The notes below the pieces were generated by a model, which saw only the letters and a program-made list of their open reading frames with translations, was not told where the DNA came from and ran no database searches. Positions 1 to 14,100 of a DNA stretch of 64,000 nucleotides are shown here, piece by piece. This DNA is from Anarhynchus alexandrinus (Eukaryota; Chordata; Aves; Charadriiformes; Charadriidae), in assembly GCA_008711295.1 (NCBI GenBank), contig VUYV01000045.1, positions 944,842-1,008,841 on the forward strand. The letters run 5' to 3'. The stretch's first letter is position 1. Each line of letters opens with the position of its first letter. The translations under genes and the position numbers were made by a program.

Positions 1-765
1 ATTTCACAACAAAAAAAGATCTCTATTTTCTCTCCGCATCTGCTAACCACTTTAGCAGCTGCAGCAATCCTCCACAGACATCAGTGTGTTATCTCCTCAG
101 CAGAGATTAAAGTGATCTCATGTCTGTAACTATGTAGGTCAAATATTGCCCTCATGCATTTTCACTGAACTCAGCAGTGTTCAGGAATTACAGGCAGCAG
201 CTGTTGAATCAGCTACACGGTTTTCTCATGTATATCCATAATTCAACTATCATTTAGGTTCCTCTTATAGGTTTTTACAGTTAATGAAGAATCTTCAGTA
301 AATCAGGGGGTACTTTTGCTATTACAATACTGGGACCAACTCTCCATTTGTCTTTTTTGAGTAAAGGAACCCAAGCCCAGGAGCATTTCCAGGCACCAGA
401 ACATGATCTTCCCTACTCCTCATTTGGTCTCTGGCACACTTTTGGCCTGAATCAACACCACTGAAACAATCCAGATGTTAGCACGGACCATGGACTTCTC
501 CCATCAGGAAGTCTGAACATGACCACCCTCTTCTGGAGATTACAAAATCTTAACAGCAGGAGCGCAGGCTGCTCTGTACCAGCTGGCTTCATGCTAGAAA
601 ATATGTGAAATTGGTACCAGAGGCTGTAGCCCCTCTGGTGAACTGCGGCTGCTGTACAGCTCTGCTGCATGGAAGAAACAAATATTAGGAGATCTTTTTA
701 GAGGATGCTTACGTCTGAAGAGATTAAAATGGTGTCCCCATGATGAAAGAAACACGGGCATTTAC
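1..765 (-). other. SYNE1 intron 15, partial
   Basis: The expected next exon is absent. The sequence is ordinary AT-rich intron; a 72-codon open frame at 452-670 resembles no family I know. Confidence 0.7.
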
Positions 766-862
766 CTGAGCCATTTGCTTTGACGTACATTTCAGCTGCT
801 TTTTTCAAGATCTGGTAAGTAACTTCATACTGCTCAAAGAACTTACTATTTTCAATAACAGA
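766..862 (-). CDS. SYNE1: SYNE1 coding exon 15
   Basis: Thirty-two codons plus one base (residues 548-579) encode IENSKFFEQYEVTYQILKK and AAEMYVKANGS, after a TTTTCAG acceptor and before a GTAAAT donor. The next exon, expected to begin by completing a Val/Glu-type codon, is not found in 1-765 and should lie outside the window. Confidence 0.97.
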
Positions 863-3800
863 CTGAAAAGAAAAAAAAATTACAACAGACAAAATAAAGG
901 CAGATATTAAACATAAGGATAACTTGCATGAAATTACATCAGGACAGTGATGACAACTTTTAACTTCATTATTCCTCCATTTATTTTTTTCATCATTATA
1001 AAGTAATATTTAATTTATCATCATTATAAAATAATATACAAATTTCCCTTTTTCAAATTAATGGTACAGCAGAGTCTCCCTTGACAAAGACAGTTTATTT
1101 TCTTCGCATATGGAAAGATTATTTAATACATTCTTAGTCTGCTAGTTGCTGACTTGCTGAAACTCACTACATATGATCCTTTGAATGTGCAGAAACTAAG
1201 CAATTAACTTAAAAGTTATTTAATGGAAACTGTTTTACACTGAAATCTAAGTGAAGTCATTTTAGTAAAAGAGAAAATTTCATCCATACAGGTCACCACA
1301 AAAATCAAATCCAGTTAAACTTTAAAAATTGTTACTGTATTAAGCCTTTGCAGAAAGGCAGGTTTCACTTTAAGAGATGAAAAACATTTGACTTATCCTT
1401 TAGTTTTCCTTTACCTCCTTCGTAATTGGTAAAAAAAAAGATTATAGAAACACTGCACAAAGAGATGTTGCTTTTCCAAAGTGTGACACAGCTCTTTTCC
1501 TTTGTTTTCTCATTTTAGCTGCGTATTGTGTTATAGCATGATGAACAATTTATCTGGAAATATCTTGGTCACAAAGTTATGGCTCTCTATCATTTCTGCC
1601 TCTTTATCCCTTATGGCAAATGACAGTGACTTTTTTTAATATGTCTTTCAGAAATGTTACTTCCTTTAAGTAGGATATATAATTGTATCTCTATATTATG
1701 GAAGCATATTATATCTTGCATTACCACTGTCAAAAAAGAGAGAAAAATCTGCTCTTGTACAGGGCTTTTATATTGCCTTATCCAATGTACTGATCTAGAG
1801 TTTTGGAATCGTTTTGTAGTTTATGCTTCCTCCCATGCCTCCTCTGTGACAGATCTACAAAATTAAGGCAAGTACATCTCACATATGTCTACACAAGCTT
1901 TGGAATGTCAGAATAGACAAAAATCTCTGTGTACTAGTGTGATTTTGGTAAAACCACGTTCCTAATAAGGTCAAGGTTCAATGTACTTTGAAGAGGAGAA
2001 TTAGATTTTGTGCATTCATCAACCCACATTATATAACACGAAAAACAGTTTTAAAATTAATCTGCCAGCCAGTATATATATCTAAAAATCTTCTATTTTA
2101 AAACCTTTTACAGTTGCTATGTCAAATCACCACAGCTATCTAGTACGTAATTTAGAAATGTGTTTATAACCAAGGAAACTAGAAGCCAAGGACAATCAGA
2201 ATTTTTCTCTGTTCTACTGTAAGAAAAAATATCTGGCATGTATAAAAAACTACATACTTTCTATGAATTCTGTGACAAACTCCTGACTTTCCCTTTTGCC
2301 AAACCCATACCCACAGACACTTTACCCTAAACCAAAAACTGCAAGACTTCATATGAGAAAGTAAAAGACTGTATTAAGCTGCTTATATAATACAGATCTC
2401 AAGAGCAATTGGAAATATTTTCAAAAATTAAATACAGACATTTTACTGATTAATATTGTCTCCCATCTGACAAGATCCCTTAAAGAAAATATGTAGCTTT
2501 TCCCAAATCAGTACAGCATATGGTGCTTAAAAAGTGCTAATACAGCAATGCCAAAACACAGTTCTGTGGATTGAAATCCATGGATAACTGTACCCAGTAT
2601 CCCCATTACAGCTGAGACTTCAGTACAGTATACTCTTCAGGCTGATAGTGTACAGTCTGTGCTGACCTTTTCTTCTGGCATATGACAGATAGGCGAAAAG
2701 AAGATGGTATAAAGTAACAATCACTGCTTTAATTTTTAAACTACAATACATAAATATTTTCCAGGCATATATTCTATCCAGATCCTAACTATGCATGTTC
2801 CTAGAATGCTGACATTTCTCAGTCTTCTTTGGCAGAAAAACAAACATTTTTATCTCCTACTAATAGTCACTGACTATAAGGCACTGACTACAGCTTTCCT
2901 ACGTAAGACTCCTAGTTTACTGGAAGAGTAGCACTTGGCTCTTGGTCCTCGAAAATTGCTCCCAGGTAAGCCAAAGCCAATAAAGTTTCTTTCCATCACT
3001 GGACAGCTGGAAGGAGCCAGAAAGTCAAGGCCACCAGGAATGAAACTGAGCTCTATTTATCTTCTTGTCCCAATTTCCTCATTTTGATGTGATGCAGTTT
3101 CATAAGTGATGCAAGGAAGCATTTTCTTTCCCCTAACGACTGTTTCAGCATTAGTGGTCTGAAGCATAAGAATAATTGAGGCAATGGCAAAATAACATAC
3201 AAATTCACCACTTAATGTTCTTTTTAAAGCAAAAAAATAAGGAAGTGATATAAAATAATAATCCAAAACTCAAGCTATCCACTTCCTCATTATTTCCCTT
3301 CTCACCTTTAAGTAGTTTTTGCCACAGTCTTACACGGTATATAAATGGACTATAACTCCTAGGTATTGCATATCACTCTAGCAAACTATGTTATTTTAAA
3401 TAACCATCTCAATTTTGCAAAGCTTGTCTAAAACAAGGCTTACCTCCTGAATTTTTACGTGTCCCTAACTGCTGAAATTTTAATATAGAAAGGGAACAGC
3501 ATGAACAGGTCTTCAATTCCCACTTTGTAGAGGAACTTCATTGAGTTTTAAGTTTTCTTCCAAAGCAATGAAAACTATCAGGCTATGGGGGCATCAACAA
3601 CTTTCTCTACACAGTGTCCTGGCTCTGAATGGTTCTATAATTACATGAATTCTTTCCAAGCTGAATTTTCCCGTGCAATTTTCCTCATATGGACTAAATA
3701 GAAGAGGAAAAAAGTATTTAGCCCAGTCCTGCTTTTGTAAGAATCCCTCACACCCTAATGTAGAAGTGCAGCAGTGGTACCGTTCTATCAGCCACTTGGC

Positions 3801-4510
3801 ACTGCAAGTGTGGATTTAACATGATACAGAAGCATAAGACTGAAAGGGAACATATCACTGAGCATTTGTAAGTCAATAGCCTCTGTTTCTTAACGTGATA
3901 TATGCACGATGCAGAGCTGGAGCAATCTCTTTCCAGAACAGAAATAAAGTAATGATTTTAATATAACGCTGAGCAGGAGAAGAAAAATCACTCTTTTTAA
4001 ACTCTTTTTTCCTTTTTTAACTTCTTTTCTTTTTTTCGTTTTCTTTCATTTGGAAGACTTTAAAAAAAAAAAAGTACTGTGGGGGACTGCATGCCAAAAC
4101 CCTTCTCTATCTCTACACTTAATCTGTGTATCGTCACTATAAAGTACACCTAGGCAGTTGTAAAAAGACGAAATTAAGTTATCTGGAATTGCTATCTAAG
4201 GTAACTAAAAATCTAGGATTTGGAACCTCCAGATATGCTTGGTAAATTGATGGTCTGACAGTTAGGAGCTGGGACATTATTTCTGTTATTGAAGCGATGG
4301 CGCAAAGAGAATAATTTTCATTTTTAGCTTTTTGACTAAAGTTCCTCCATGGGGAAGACAGATTCACCTCTGAAAAGATATTTTATAAGAGAGTCATAAA
4401 GTTGACGACTGTCAAGTCTAATTTCTGTTTCTGTTCTTTTATTCATTTCCAGCAATCTTAAATATGAATATTTCAAAAAGAATTATAAAAAGAGGACAAC
4501 CCCAACTTAC
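863..4510 (-). other. SYNE1 intron 14
   Basis: AT-rich intron with no recognised exon, RNA gene or young transposon. Short direct duplications (about 985-1035) and homopyrimidine tracts (about 3990-4045) are the only structure seen. Confidence 0.7.
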
Positions 4511-4679
4511 AATATAATTTTGAAGAAGCAGTTCCACTGACTCTCGCCTTCCATATTTGATAATCCATGATTTTAACTTTGATTCTGCAAGGACTAAGAG
4601 TGACAGTAGACGATACTTCAGTTCCAGAAACTCCATCTTCAACAGATGGAGCTCAGATGAAGAGACAACAAAATTAAAC
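4511..4679 (-). CDS. SYNE1: SYNE1 coding exon 14
   Basis: This 169-base exon (residues 491-547) contains LKYRLLSLLVLAESKLKSW and IIKYGRRESVELLLQNY, a strongly conserved spectrin-repeat segment. The open frame runs on for 72 bases into the intron, but the GTAAGT donor after NYI and the exact join to exon 15 define the end. Confidence 0.97.
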
Positions 4680-5229
4680 CTATAAAATGAATCACACTGT
4701 AGTAAAATATAGCAATATTCATTTTTGCAGGAGAGAATGAAGGCTTTAGTTACAGTTCAGATATTTTTCTAATCTTTCACCTAATTCAGAGTCTACAAAC
4801 ATTTAATTATGCGTGATGATCATACTGACAACTGCTCTTGAATAGTAAATTAATTACATTTCTACTTATTCATAGAAATCAGCAGTTTACATCTGTTACT
4901 AAGTTTTGCAAAGTCATTTTCTTTTCTTTTTTCACATGCATCCTGGCTGCCGTTACATAACATTTCTTCCAGGAACAAGTAATAACAGGATCAATGTAAA
5001 AAAGTATTCCGTTCCAAAACCCATAGCTTATTTTGATTCTCACCAATCTTTAAAGCATCAGGCTTTTTGGTATATTTTTATGCATATTCTAGGAGGCTTT
5101 TCCTTCCAATTTTTTCGTGCTTGCCACGGAGAAGCATAATTAGACCGCGATTTCTACATGAACAGACTAAAAAGCAAACAGGTTCCCTTTCATTCACAGA
5201 GGATTTTTATTTCAGCTTAAAAGCCTTAC
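4680..5229 (-). other. SYNE1 intron 13
   Basis: 550 bases of intron with no recognised element. Open frames here are short and unsupported. Confidence 0.7.
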
Positions 5230-5342
5230 CTGTCTGCCATATCTTCTAATTGGTCAGGTGGAACAGGCACTCCGTTAACAGACCTGGCCCCGTGGATCTC
5301 ATGGAATGCCTTTTTGTGACCATCTATGTTTTTCAGCAGATG
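5230..5342 (-). CDS. SYNE1: SYNE1 coding exon 13
   Basis: Thirty-seven codons plus two bases (residues 454-490) encode KKAFHEIHGARSVNGVPVPP then DQLEDMAD; the split Arg codon is completed in exon 14. The proline-rich loop PVPP sits between spectrin-repeat helices. An unresolved base lies in the intron at 5378, close to the acceptor but outside the exon. Confidence 0.96.
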
Positions 5343-7637
5343 CTGATTTAATTTTAAGAAAGAGAGAGAGATGGGGGNGCCTGCACTGATGACTCAATGT
5401 AGTTAACTATTTGATCATGCTCTCATATTTGCATGCAAGGTTATGTATACCACAGAAGCATTTACATCAACTTGAACATTTACATAGGGAACCCCCTTAT
5501 AAGATGCTCTGCTAAAGCTGCGTCTAATAATTATGGAAGATTTTAAAACAGAAGATACGCTGCAAAGGTTTAACAAAACAAGAACTCTTAACCGTATTAA
5601 ATAATACCTGAAATGCAGTCTGCAAATACTCTAACATCACAACAGCATAATCTTGCTAAATTTACTCTTTACATCTTTAGAAGAGATACTAACCTTCATT
5701 AAGTATAGATTCAAATTTTCAGCAACTAATCTACTCCACTATATATAGACAGAAGATCCATAGCTCCTTATGTAAGTACATATTCAATATTCAGTGAACT
5801 TTTCACTCTCTCAGCATCAAAAGGTTTCAGGATCGCTCTCTCTATATTACACGAATGAATGCAGAATGTGGTACCCGACCTGTATTCCTGTGGTAAGAAT
5901 TGTACCAGCAAAAACCTTACAGCAGAGCACATTTCAACTGTAACTAAGCAACACCGCTTCAAACGGCTTCCTGGAGATTACATATTAAAATGAATGACTG
6001 GCAGTAGTCTTTGAAGAGGTACCGTAACAATAACACGTCGAGTCCCCAGCGGCTGAGAGGACACAGAACAGTGGGTATTTTACTGCATCCAGACACAGGC
6101 TGCTCAGCAGCCTATTAGCAAAGGAAATCATGCAAAGGTCCCCCTTTCTCACCCGGGGGAACAAAATGCAGGCGTCTGTATTGATCACAGACCTCTAGTT
6201 ATTTCTACGTGCTGAAGGGGGGGTTTCTCCCCAGTCAATGCCCAGTGTTTGCACAGCAGAAATTAATGGTAATTCACTGGCTCAGCTCTCCAAATGGTCC
6301 CACCATCCCCATCAACCCACCTATATTTGCATTGATTTCCACTTCAGCCAACACCTTGCTGGGAAGAGAAATGAACTAGGCTTTCTCAGACGCAAGTGAG
6401 GCACTGATTTTACCGTGGCAAAAACTCCACTGAGGGTATGCTGTGACTAACATACTCTCACGTAAAGGAAAGATTTGGAACAAATATCACAGCTAGCTGC
6501 ATTTGAGACCCTGCCAGCCAAAAGGGGATGCCCCTAACATGCGTTGGCAACTCAAAATAAAACTCAGTAGTTTCATCCAACATCAGCTGGAAGCCCATGA
6601 AAACTTTTATATAGTGTTCTCACGAAGTGAAATCCTGCTCTGCAAAACGACCCTCAACAAGCACAGACATTGGCCTTAATTTCTGGATCTTGGCAGCAAT
6701 ATTAACCAAAATAAACTTAAATGCTTGCCTGATTCATGAAGGTTTGTCCAAATAAACTGATATATTTTGTATTAGCTTCAACATGGCCATAAGCTATAAA
6801 GTTCACTAAATAACCCATTGCCAGATGAGACAAAGAAATAGAGAAAGTGATTGTGTTATTTGAACAAAACCACAACAAACAAACCCCAACAACTTCCTAG
6901 GAAACAAGGACTGAAGAAAAACCCCACTAATGCATTTCTGGTACCATCCAATAGCACATTAGGATTCATCAGTGCAAATCTGAGCAACAAAACAAACTCC
7001 AGGAACAGATACAATTACACATGTTTCTCTTGAAGCTTTCTCCATCCCACTCCCATGGGAAAACTTCCCTGGCACAGACTGACCTAAATCAAAGTTTATT
7101 TGTTGGCATAGAAATCCCTCACCACAGCATTTCTGATGCAAAGAAAACACAGTTTAGGACACACTCTTTTGTGTTTCTTATGAATGCATTTAAAGGAGGT
7201 CTATACTGTTCACCTTATAAGAACAAAAATGTTTGACTTGGTTTTTTTAAACAAATGTTATGAATCCTGAAACATTTGATGTTAACAAGAAAGCTAATGA
7301 AATTTAGCATTCCAAGAGACTAGAGCTTGAAAGAAAATAGTATCTTCCTCAGATTTTAATATTGTGTTGGTTAAATTGTATTAGCCACCACTTCAGTTAG
7401 AAGAGCTGCCACTGTTCTGATAAAAATTAATCAGAAAACCCAACTGATCTTCCAGATAAACTACCATTGTCTGTCACGGCTATTCTAAGATGACCATTAA
7501 ACCTGGCATGACTTTTCAATAAAACCCCACCCATATTCAACCACAAAAAATAACAAAACTACAATCAAGTTTTAAAATAGTAGCAGTAGTGAAAAAAAGC
7601 AATATAAAATACAGCCATACTGATGCAAGTGCAGCCT

Positions 7638-7681
7638 TTCTCTACACCACCTTTTTCTTTTCTCTACACCACCTTTTTCCT
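7638..7681. repeat. 22-bp tandem duplication
   Basis: Two adjacent copies of a pyrimidine-rich unit containing CTCTACACCACC, nearly identical. Confidence 0.85.
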
Positions 7682-7901
7682 TTCTGTATTATATTTACTG
7701 GTTCTGTTTCTTTTCTCCTCTCACCAACAATTCCTCTCTATATTTTTCTCATATATATTACATAAACGAACAGACAAACTTCACAGTTTTGATTTTAAAT
7801 GAGATCAGCAGAGAATAATGGCCAAAGTATTTAAATTGATCTGGAAAAGTTTCCGGTTCACCACAGCAGAGGGGACTTCTCATACTATTTGTCAACACAA
7901 C

Positions 7902-8271
7902 TGTCATGGTTCTGCCGGACCGGCCACTGAAATGAACAACAGATGCTCTCCCCCACCTCTGATGTCAGTTTTGGGTCACCTGTCCTGTCCACTTCTCCCC
8001 ACAGGTGTGACCCCTCTACGCTCTTCCACTACCAACCCTCCAATGGGGCATATAACAAAGTTAGCTGTCTTAGCAATAAGGATAAGGAAGAGCCTCGCTG
8101 CATGGCATTCCTTGGCATAAATTAGAAACAATCAGGTCTTATCACTCTGGAAGCGGACAGTGTCTGAAAAAAACACTGTTAATTTCAGAATTCAGTTAGT
8201 TAGAAGAGGTTTAACTGAAAAGTAAAATTACTGAACAGAAAATTGGTTCTGTTTTACCTCAAACCAGGACA
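7902..8271 (-). mobile_element. Endogenous retrovirus LTR, internally deleted
   Basis: The minus strand starts TGTCCTGGTTTGAGG and ends in CA, matching both ends of the LTR at 54006-54693. The middle is missing: the sequence passes directly from the segment around the GGTGACCCAAAACTGAC motif to the terminal GGCCGGT segment, so the TATA-bearing part is lost. Flanking five-base target duplications are ACAAC (7897-7901) and ACAAT (8272-8276), four of five identical. At about 370 bases it is roughly half length and cannot act as an intact promoter. Confidence 0.88.
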
Positions 8272-8716
8272 ACAATGCTATGAAAATTCACTTCATTCTA
8301 TTTTTCCCCCAGTGCATATCACCTGCACTGACTATCAGCAAGCACACACGTTTGCTCTCTCTCTCCTGTTTTACCTATTAAGTTCATATTGGTTGAATAA
8401 AGTATCCAGCTTATGAGCTCCCTATGGAATTTTACCCAACAGGAATCCTAGAATAGGGGAACAATTGAAATATTAATACCTGATATCTTTTAGATAGAAG
8501 AAGCAAGAACATTCAAAAGTAATTTTGAATATTGCTTGTAAGATACACAGATATCACAGTTCAAGTCACCACTAAGAGACAGCTAGCTTTAGCTACCATC
8601 AAGGTGACACCACCCCCAGAAACCAGAAATAATAAACTTTCTTTGTACAGTATGGATCATTTACAGCTTTGGAAACAATGAAATATAATGCTCCAAACGA
8701 ACGCATGTAGATCTAC

Positions 8717-8881
8717 CTTGTGTTGTTCAAGCTTCCGGTGTATCGTGTTCGCTGTTTCCTCATGAGTTTGCTGAACAGTTACGTCTTCCCTCAGAGCAGT
8801 CTCTGCTCTATAGAGCCAAGCACCTATGGTACCCAAAGGTGCAGGAAGAGATTTATCGAGGTGTATGTGCCAATCAAGTAG
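8717..8881 (-). CDS. SYNE1: SYNE1 coding exon 12 (spectrin-like repeat)
   Basis: Fifty-five codons, phase 0, cover residues 399-453. LPAPLGTIGAWLYRAE and NTIHRKLEQHK are near-identical to the human protein as I recall it. The A-W-L-x-x-A/E pattern is the start of a new spectrin repeat. The donor is GTAGAT. Confidence 0.96.
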
Positions 8882-10055
8882 CTAGGAAATAAAAGTAAGA
8901 GGATTCAAATTCCTTCCTTGCTTAATTACACAAACAACTATCTTGAGAAAAATCAGACTTTATACTGTAAGACCAAAACCCCACATAACAGAGTATGTTT
9001 GAGACATAAACCTAGGTATATTACTTCACATTAGTTCTGAAAACATAGCATCATCACAGGCAACAAAATCTCTACAAGGATTCGTTGATTCATATATTTC
9101 CTTTCCAGAATGGTAACCGAGCTACAGAACTGACCACAGAAAAACTGGAACAACTGGGAAGCTAAAGATCTGGAATTTCATCAGTTAATAGGCACAGCAA
9201 GGGATGTGAGACCTTCTTCCACCCAATGTAATTAATTTCATGCTTTTGAATAAAATCTTTTTGTCTCTATTTTGAACATATTTTCTATGTGTAAAGTGCA
9301 TATGAGTCTCAAAGGACTGTGGCGTAAAGAATATAGCAATAAAATACCATGTCTTATTGGCAATCCCAGTTACAGGAATGAAAAATAATGAAAATTATGT
9401 CAAAACTCCAGAATATTTTTAAACAGATCATCTGTAAAATATATGACATAAAAAAATTCCCTTAATATACACTGAGTAATAATGATTTAATAACTTAGTT
9501 GGGACAATATAAGTCACTTGGGATTTTCCTTCAATTATTACAAAGTTACTATCACAAATAAGAAGAATAATTTATTACTATTGCAAACATGTCAAAAATA
9601 GCATTAAAGCCTCATTTATTTATAAAGTATTAAGTATTACACAGAAACATTTTTTTAGTTATATTAAAAATGTTATATTAGAATTTCTCAGATAATTCCA
9701 GCAATTTACATTAAAACATTGCAATTTGAAGAGGCATTGCACATGCTTTTCTTTCTATCAATCAACAATGTTTTCAACTTGGCTAAGCACAGTTAACACA
9801 CTTCCAAATAAAGGGAAACCTCAAAGTATAGTCCTTTTCTTAAAGTTCATATTCTGTCCTTGAGCAATATTAAAGATGACAGCACAGTAAATGTTCTCAG
9901 AACAAATGCAAAATAATTCAACAGTGCTAGAAATCTGGTCCATTTTTAGGTTTCTAATGCCTAATAAAATCAATAGCAAGCAGGTGTCTAAATAATTTTA
10001 AATTCTCATCCTTCATTTAATAAAAAAATATATAGAATAATAGTTTTCAACTTAC
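8882..10055 (-). other. SYNE1 intron 11
   Basis: AT-rich intron, nothing recognised. Confidence 0.7.
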
Positions 10056-10193
10056 CCTGGAAGAAACTCTGTCCCATGCTTGCTTCACCATAGCTTGATC
10101 AAGTGATAATTTACCATCTTTCCTTAATGACTGAGTTACGAGTTCAATCTGTTTCCTTTTTACCTCATATTGTACCCTGAAATGCTTAAATGA
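10056..10193 (-). CDS. SYNE1: SYNE1 coding exon 11 (first spectrin-like repeat)
   Basis: Forty-six codons, phase 0, encode residues 353-398. FKHFRVQYEVKRKQIE and the closing SLDQAMVKQAWDRVSSR are spectrin-repeat helices with the conserved W-x-x-V/L signature. The acceptor TGTGCAG and donor GTAAGT are both clear. Confidence 0.96.
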
Positions 10194-11015
10194 CTGCACA
10201 AAGAGAAAATCAAATCAATGTAGCACAGAGTCAAAGAATGGAATCCTTCAACTTTTATGGAGTACTACAACCTATGACAATTTTGTACTGATAGAAGTCC
10301 TAATCCTTCCCAAAGAGGAGTAGCAGTAAACGTGTATTTACACTGAAATGCATTTTATTAAAGGTTTTAATAGACTGTAGAATCCTCTAGGGAAATATAG
10401 GTAGGACTTTTGTATTTTCCTTCAGTTATCAGATGCCTGAACCCTATATGAAAGGAAACAATCATTGATTAGATAAACCAGCAAATGGATTAAACGTTAC
10501 TTGGGACAGACAGTGGCTGTTTTTAGAAAACAACCGAGACTCAGGAGAAAATTTAGGCCAAAATTTATATTGCCAGTTTAGACATTAACCTTGGAGAGAG
10601 GGGTTAAAAATGAAGCTCAAAGCCCTGTCCTCTCCACCTGTCACCTCATCCAGCCTTCAGTCATACCTCCCATCTGAGCTATATCACGCAGGATCTGGAA
10701 GGACTGTACAAACACATGCTCGCTTCTAACTAGGACAGTCCTTCTTCACACTGCTAGAAAAAGCTCTGTGTTAGGCAAACCATCTGTGCACTGTTCTACG
10801 TAGCAAAGCTGGAGCTGACATTATAATTCATCCACCAATAAAAGGCAAGACAATTTGTGTCCTTATTTCTTTAAACTACAGTATATTGACTTGCATATAT
10901 ACAGATTCTTGCATATGTACAGATTGCATAAAATACTGCAGTATGTATAGCATGTACTGCTACATATAATGATGACAATAACATCATATCATATAAAATT
11001 TTCCCTACTGCTTAC
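10194..11015 (-). other. SYNE1 intron 10
   Basis: AT-rich intron, nothing recognised beyond short degenerate repeats near 10890-10930. Confidence 0.7.
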
Positions 11016-11123
11016 CTGGTATTTCTCCTGTAAGCTTGTTTCTGCCACCTGTGCTCGGGCTAAGTCTCTTTCAAATTGTTCTGCCCACACTTTCAGGTCT
11101 CTCAGCATCACTCTGTCTTCCTT
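11016..11123 (-). CDS. SYNE1: SYNE1 coding exon 10 (start of the rod)
   Basis: Thirty-six codons, phase 0 at both ends, cover residues 317-352. DLKVWAEQFERDLARAQ has the Trp and heptad-like pattern of the first helix of a spectrin repeat. This marks the start of the long rod that follows the actin-binding domain. Confidence 0.96.
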
Positions 11124-14100
11124 CTACGATTTAGTACCACACACAAAAAAACCCATTGCAGCCTTTTAGTAGAGGTGTCAGATATAGTCCAGAAATTAAC
11201 ATCTCTCTAGCAAGTCAAGGTCATGAGTTGCAACGAAAATCAACAGAACATCTGGGCTAAATTCTCTCATCACTTGTCTTCATACAATCTAACAGAAAAG
11301 CACTTCCTGACCATAAGAAAACAGCATTTAGACATGAGTCTGACAGTGCTGAAATCATGACAATCTGGGACACTGCAGTGCCAGAGATATTATTTGCTGT
11401 TCTCACCTGATGTTAAATTAACACAAAGTCCTTTAAATAGACCTAAACAGCTAATTATAGTCTTCCACATATTTGCAGAGTCAGTTTTCAATAAAAGTTA
11501 ATTGACCTGAGACAGGAGTGGATTTTATCATCTTTTACCACCATTTCATTATCTAGTCTGCTATTGCTGAAGAAAAAAATAGTTATTTCCTGAGTGACTT
11601 CAGGGCAATCCTTGACATCACGCTCCAAGTTCAGAAGTTGGCAAAATAATTTGATAGAGAATGTTTTAGCACAGAAAACAAAAACAAATGAAGAAAACCC
11701 AACTGCATTCAGTTTCTTTTCCTTCCATGCCATTTCATGGCTTTCAAGAACAGCATATTTGTTTTACAGTTTTGGTTTAACAATTCCGTCTGTCATGGCA
11801 CTGGTGCTCTGCAAGGCTGCAAAGTTCTCTGCAGAATTCAGTGACCTGGCATAGAACAGAAAAATACTAACAGGCAATCTCAGGTCTGTGAGCATGTTAT
11901 ATGTGAGGGTTAGCAGACAACAGGGTTTTTTTTTGTGCACTGTGTGAGCAAGCTAACCAAGTAGGGTACAAGTGTCCATCTCAGTTTTCCAACCAATGAA
12001 CCATATGTGCTGGCTGTTAATCAGAAGCTACTCTTCAAAACCAAAGAAGCCATATTACTGTAAAATTTGTCAGAAACACATCTATTACAGTGAACAAATG
12101 CACCACATAGTATTAGTTAATCACCGAAAATAAGCAATTAAATTTCAAGCATTGCATGAGAAGAAAAACTGGGCCATGTGATAAAAAAGAATAGCCACTG
12201 ACTGTATTTAGGAAACACCGCACTTTCTTTTAAGAAAAGATCCTAACCTGGGAAAGGAGCCAATTGGGGTTCCTCTCTTTGAAAGCTGCCTCAATTATGT
12301 AAAATATAACTTCCCTTATAATTTTAAAAGCGTAGAGCTATTGCTTCATTTCAGCTGTGGAAAGGATAGGATCCTCAAATAGGAAAGAAACCCTTCTTTG
12401 ATATATTTCTACTAATTCTTTTACTGATCCTCTACTCAAAACAGCGGCAGTTGCTTGGACAGAATTTGCACAACAGATTGTGCAAATATCACAGGAATTA
12501 TATCTGTCAACTCACTAGGTAAATTCTTAGCTGGGTAGTTGCAGCAAAATTAACATGATATTAGAGCAGCTGTGCTGGAACAAAGTTCACTATAGCTCAT
12601 GCTCCTGTTTTCTGACACTCACCAAAAGCTGGTACCTGAGAAATGGTATAGGACACATATGACATTTCCCTGTTCCAGCTGTTTGTAATGCTGAGATTTC
12701 CTTGACTGCACATAGTGTCCCAAGAAGCCAAGTGCTTCCAACTTCTCAAATTATTTAAATATAGACAAAGAGAATAAAAGTCCTACTCTTCTAGTCTGGT
12801 AGTTGGCTCTGTGTGTGGAAAAATAATGTCAAGATTCTTTGAGAAAAACAGCAAAGCCAGGACTATCCCCGCTATAAGTAGAAGAATATGAGAAGAGAGA
12901 ATGCTTAACTCATTCGGTCACCAAAAAAAGAACTTTCGTATTAAATACACTCCATTTGTTAGAAGTTATAACTTTAGCGAGGCTGTTGACATCTCTATCA
13001 GTATTTAGCTGTCAGCTCCATAAAGGCAATACTAAACTCTGCATCTTAATGGATTGAAAGTCCTATAACAATCCTACTAACTGAAACTTGAAGCAAGATA
13101 TTGTTGAAGTCCGGAAGAGAATAAGTGTGTCACAATGTTGTGTATATTACTTTTAGTTCACACTATAAATTCAATTTTGTTAAACACTGGCTTTTATTCC
13201 TCTACGGCTCATGTTCTTATTGCTGAGAAGCACTTCCTTAAGGTAAGCGTTTGCAAGAAGGGCATCTGTGTGGCTGCAACTGTTCATACAACAATGTGAG
13301 CAAAATACTTTTGAAAGATTCCTGTCAATGTAGCTTAAAAATTTAATAATGGCTAAAACCGGGTCTGACAGCATCTTTTTGAAATAGGATATCGCTGCAA
13401 TCAAGAACATTTCTATGGTACTTGAAGATAAAGAACACAGGAACAGCCACACCTCTACTAAACCACATACCGTTTCCCTGACATTAAGTGAAAAGATAAA
13501 GTTAACAGGTGGCATTGAGTCTTCTGTGATGTTTTTTTTAAATTATTTAGTTAGACAATTATTTGTTAACTTTGTTTAACTGCAGAAGATGTAGGTGTTT
13601 CAGTAACTGCCTAAATGAATGCTGTTAAAGACATTGTTGCACAATGTCTAATGAGCATTTTATTTATTTATTCATACATTTTCACAGGTTTCCAGTCCAG
13701 CCCATCACTTATCACCTGCAAACATGGTTCTGTGGTCCTTGGTTGATACAAAAGCATTTTAAAGTCTCAGTTCGGGTAACCGACATGAAAGATTCACTTT
13801 CTTAGACACCAAGGCACCTGCCACCAACATCCCCCAGGTTTAATGAGCTATCACTCTTAAAACAAGACCTTCATTAGTGCCTAGTGGTTCTTTCTTTTAG
13901 TAAAAATTACCAAAAGGGTATTCTTACAGATATGTAAACTATTTTCTAAAGCCTGCACCATTCTACAAATATTCACTTTTTTGCAGAGATGAACAGAACT
14001 GGAGCATTCAACTGCCAAAGAACATCAAAGAAGATAATTAGAGAAAACTGTTTATGAGTTCCAATATGATAATGGAGTACAATTTAAATTTACAAAGAAA

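Larger units (their letters stand above)
5343..8716 (-). other. SYNE1 intron 12 with one LTR insertion
   Basis: The intron holds an internally deleted LTR at 7902-8271 (listed separately), a 22-base tandem duplication at 7638-7681 and one unresolved base at 5378. The rest is unremarkable. Confidence 0.7.

Noticed and set aside
10713..10725. GCTCGCTTCT resembling the start of U6 snRNA
   Set aside because: The match ends after about ten bases and the rest of the RNA is absent.
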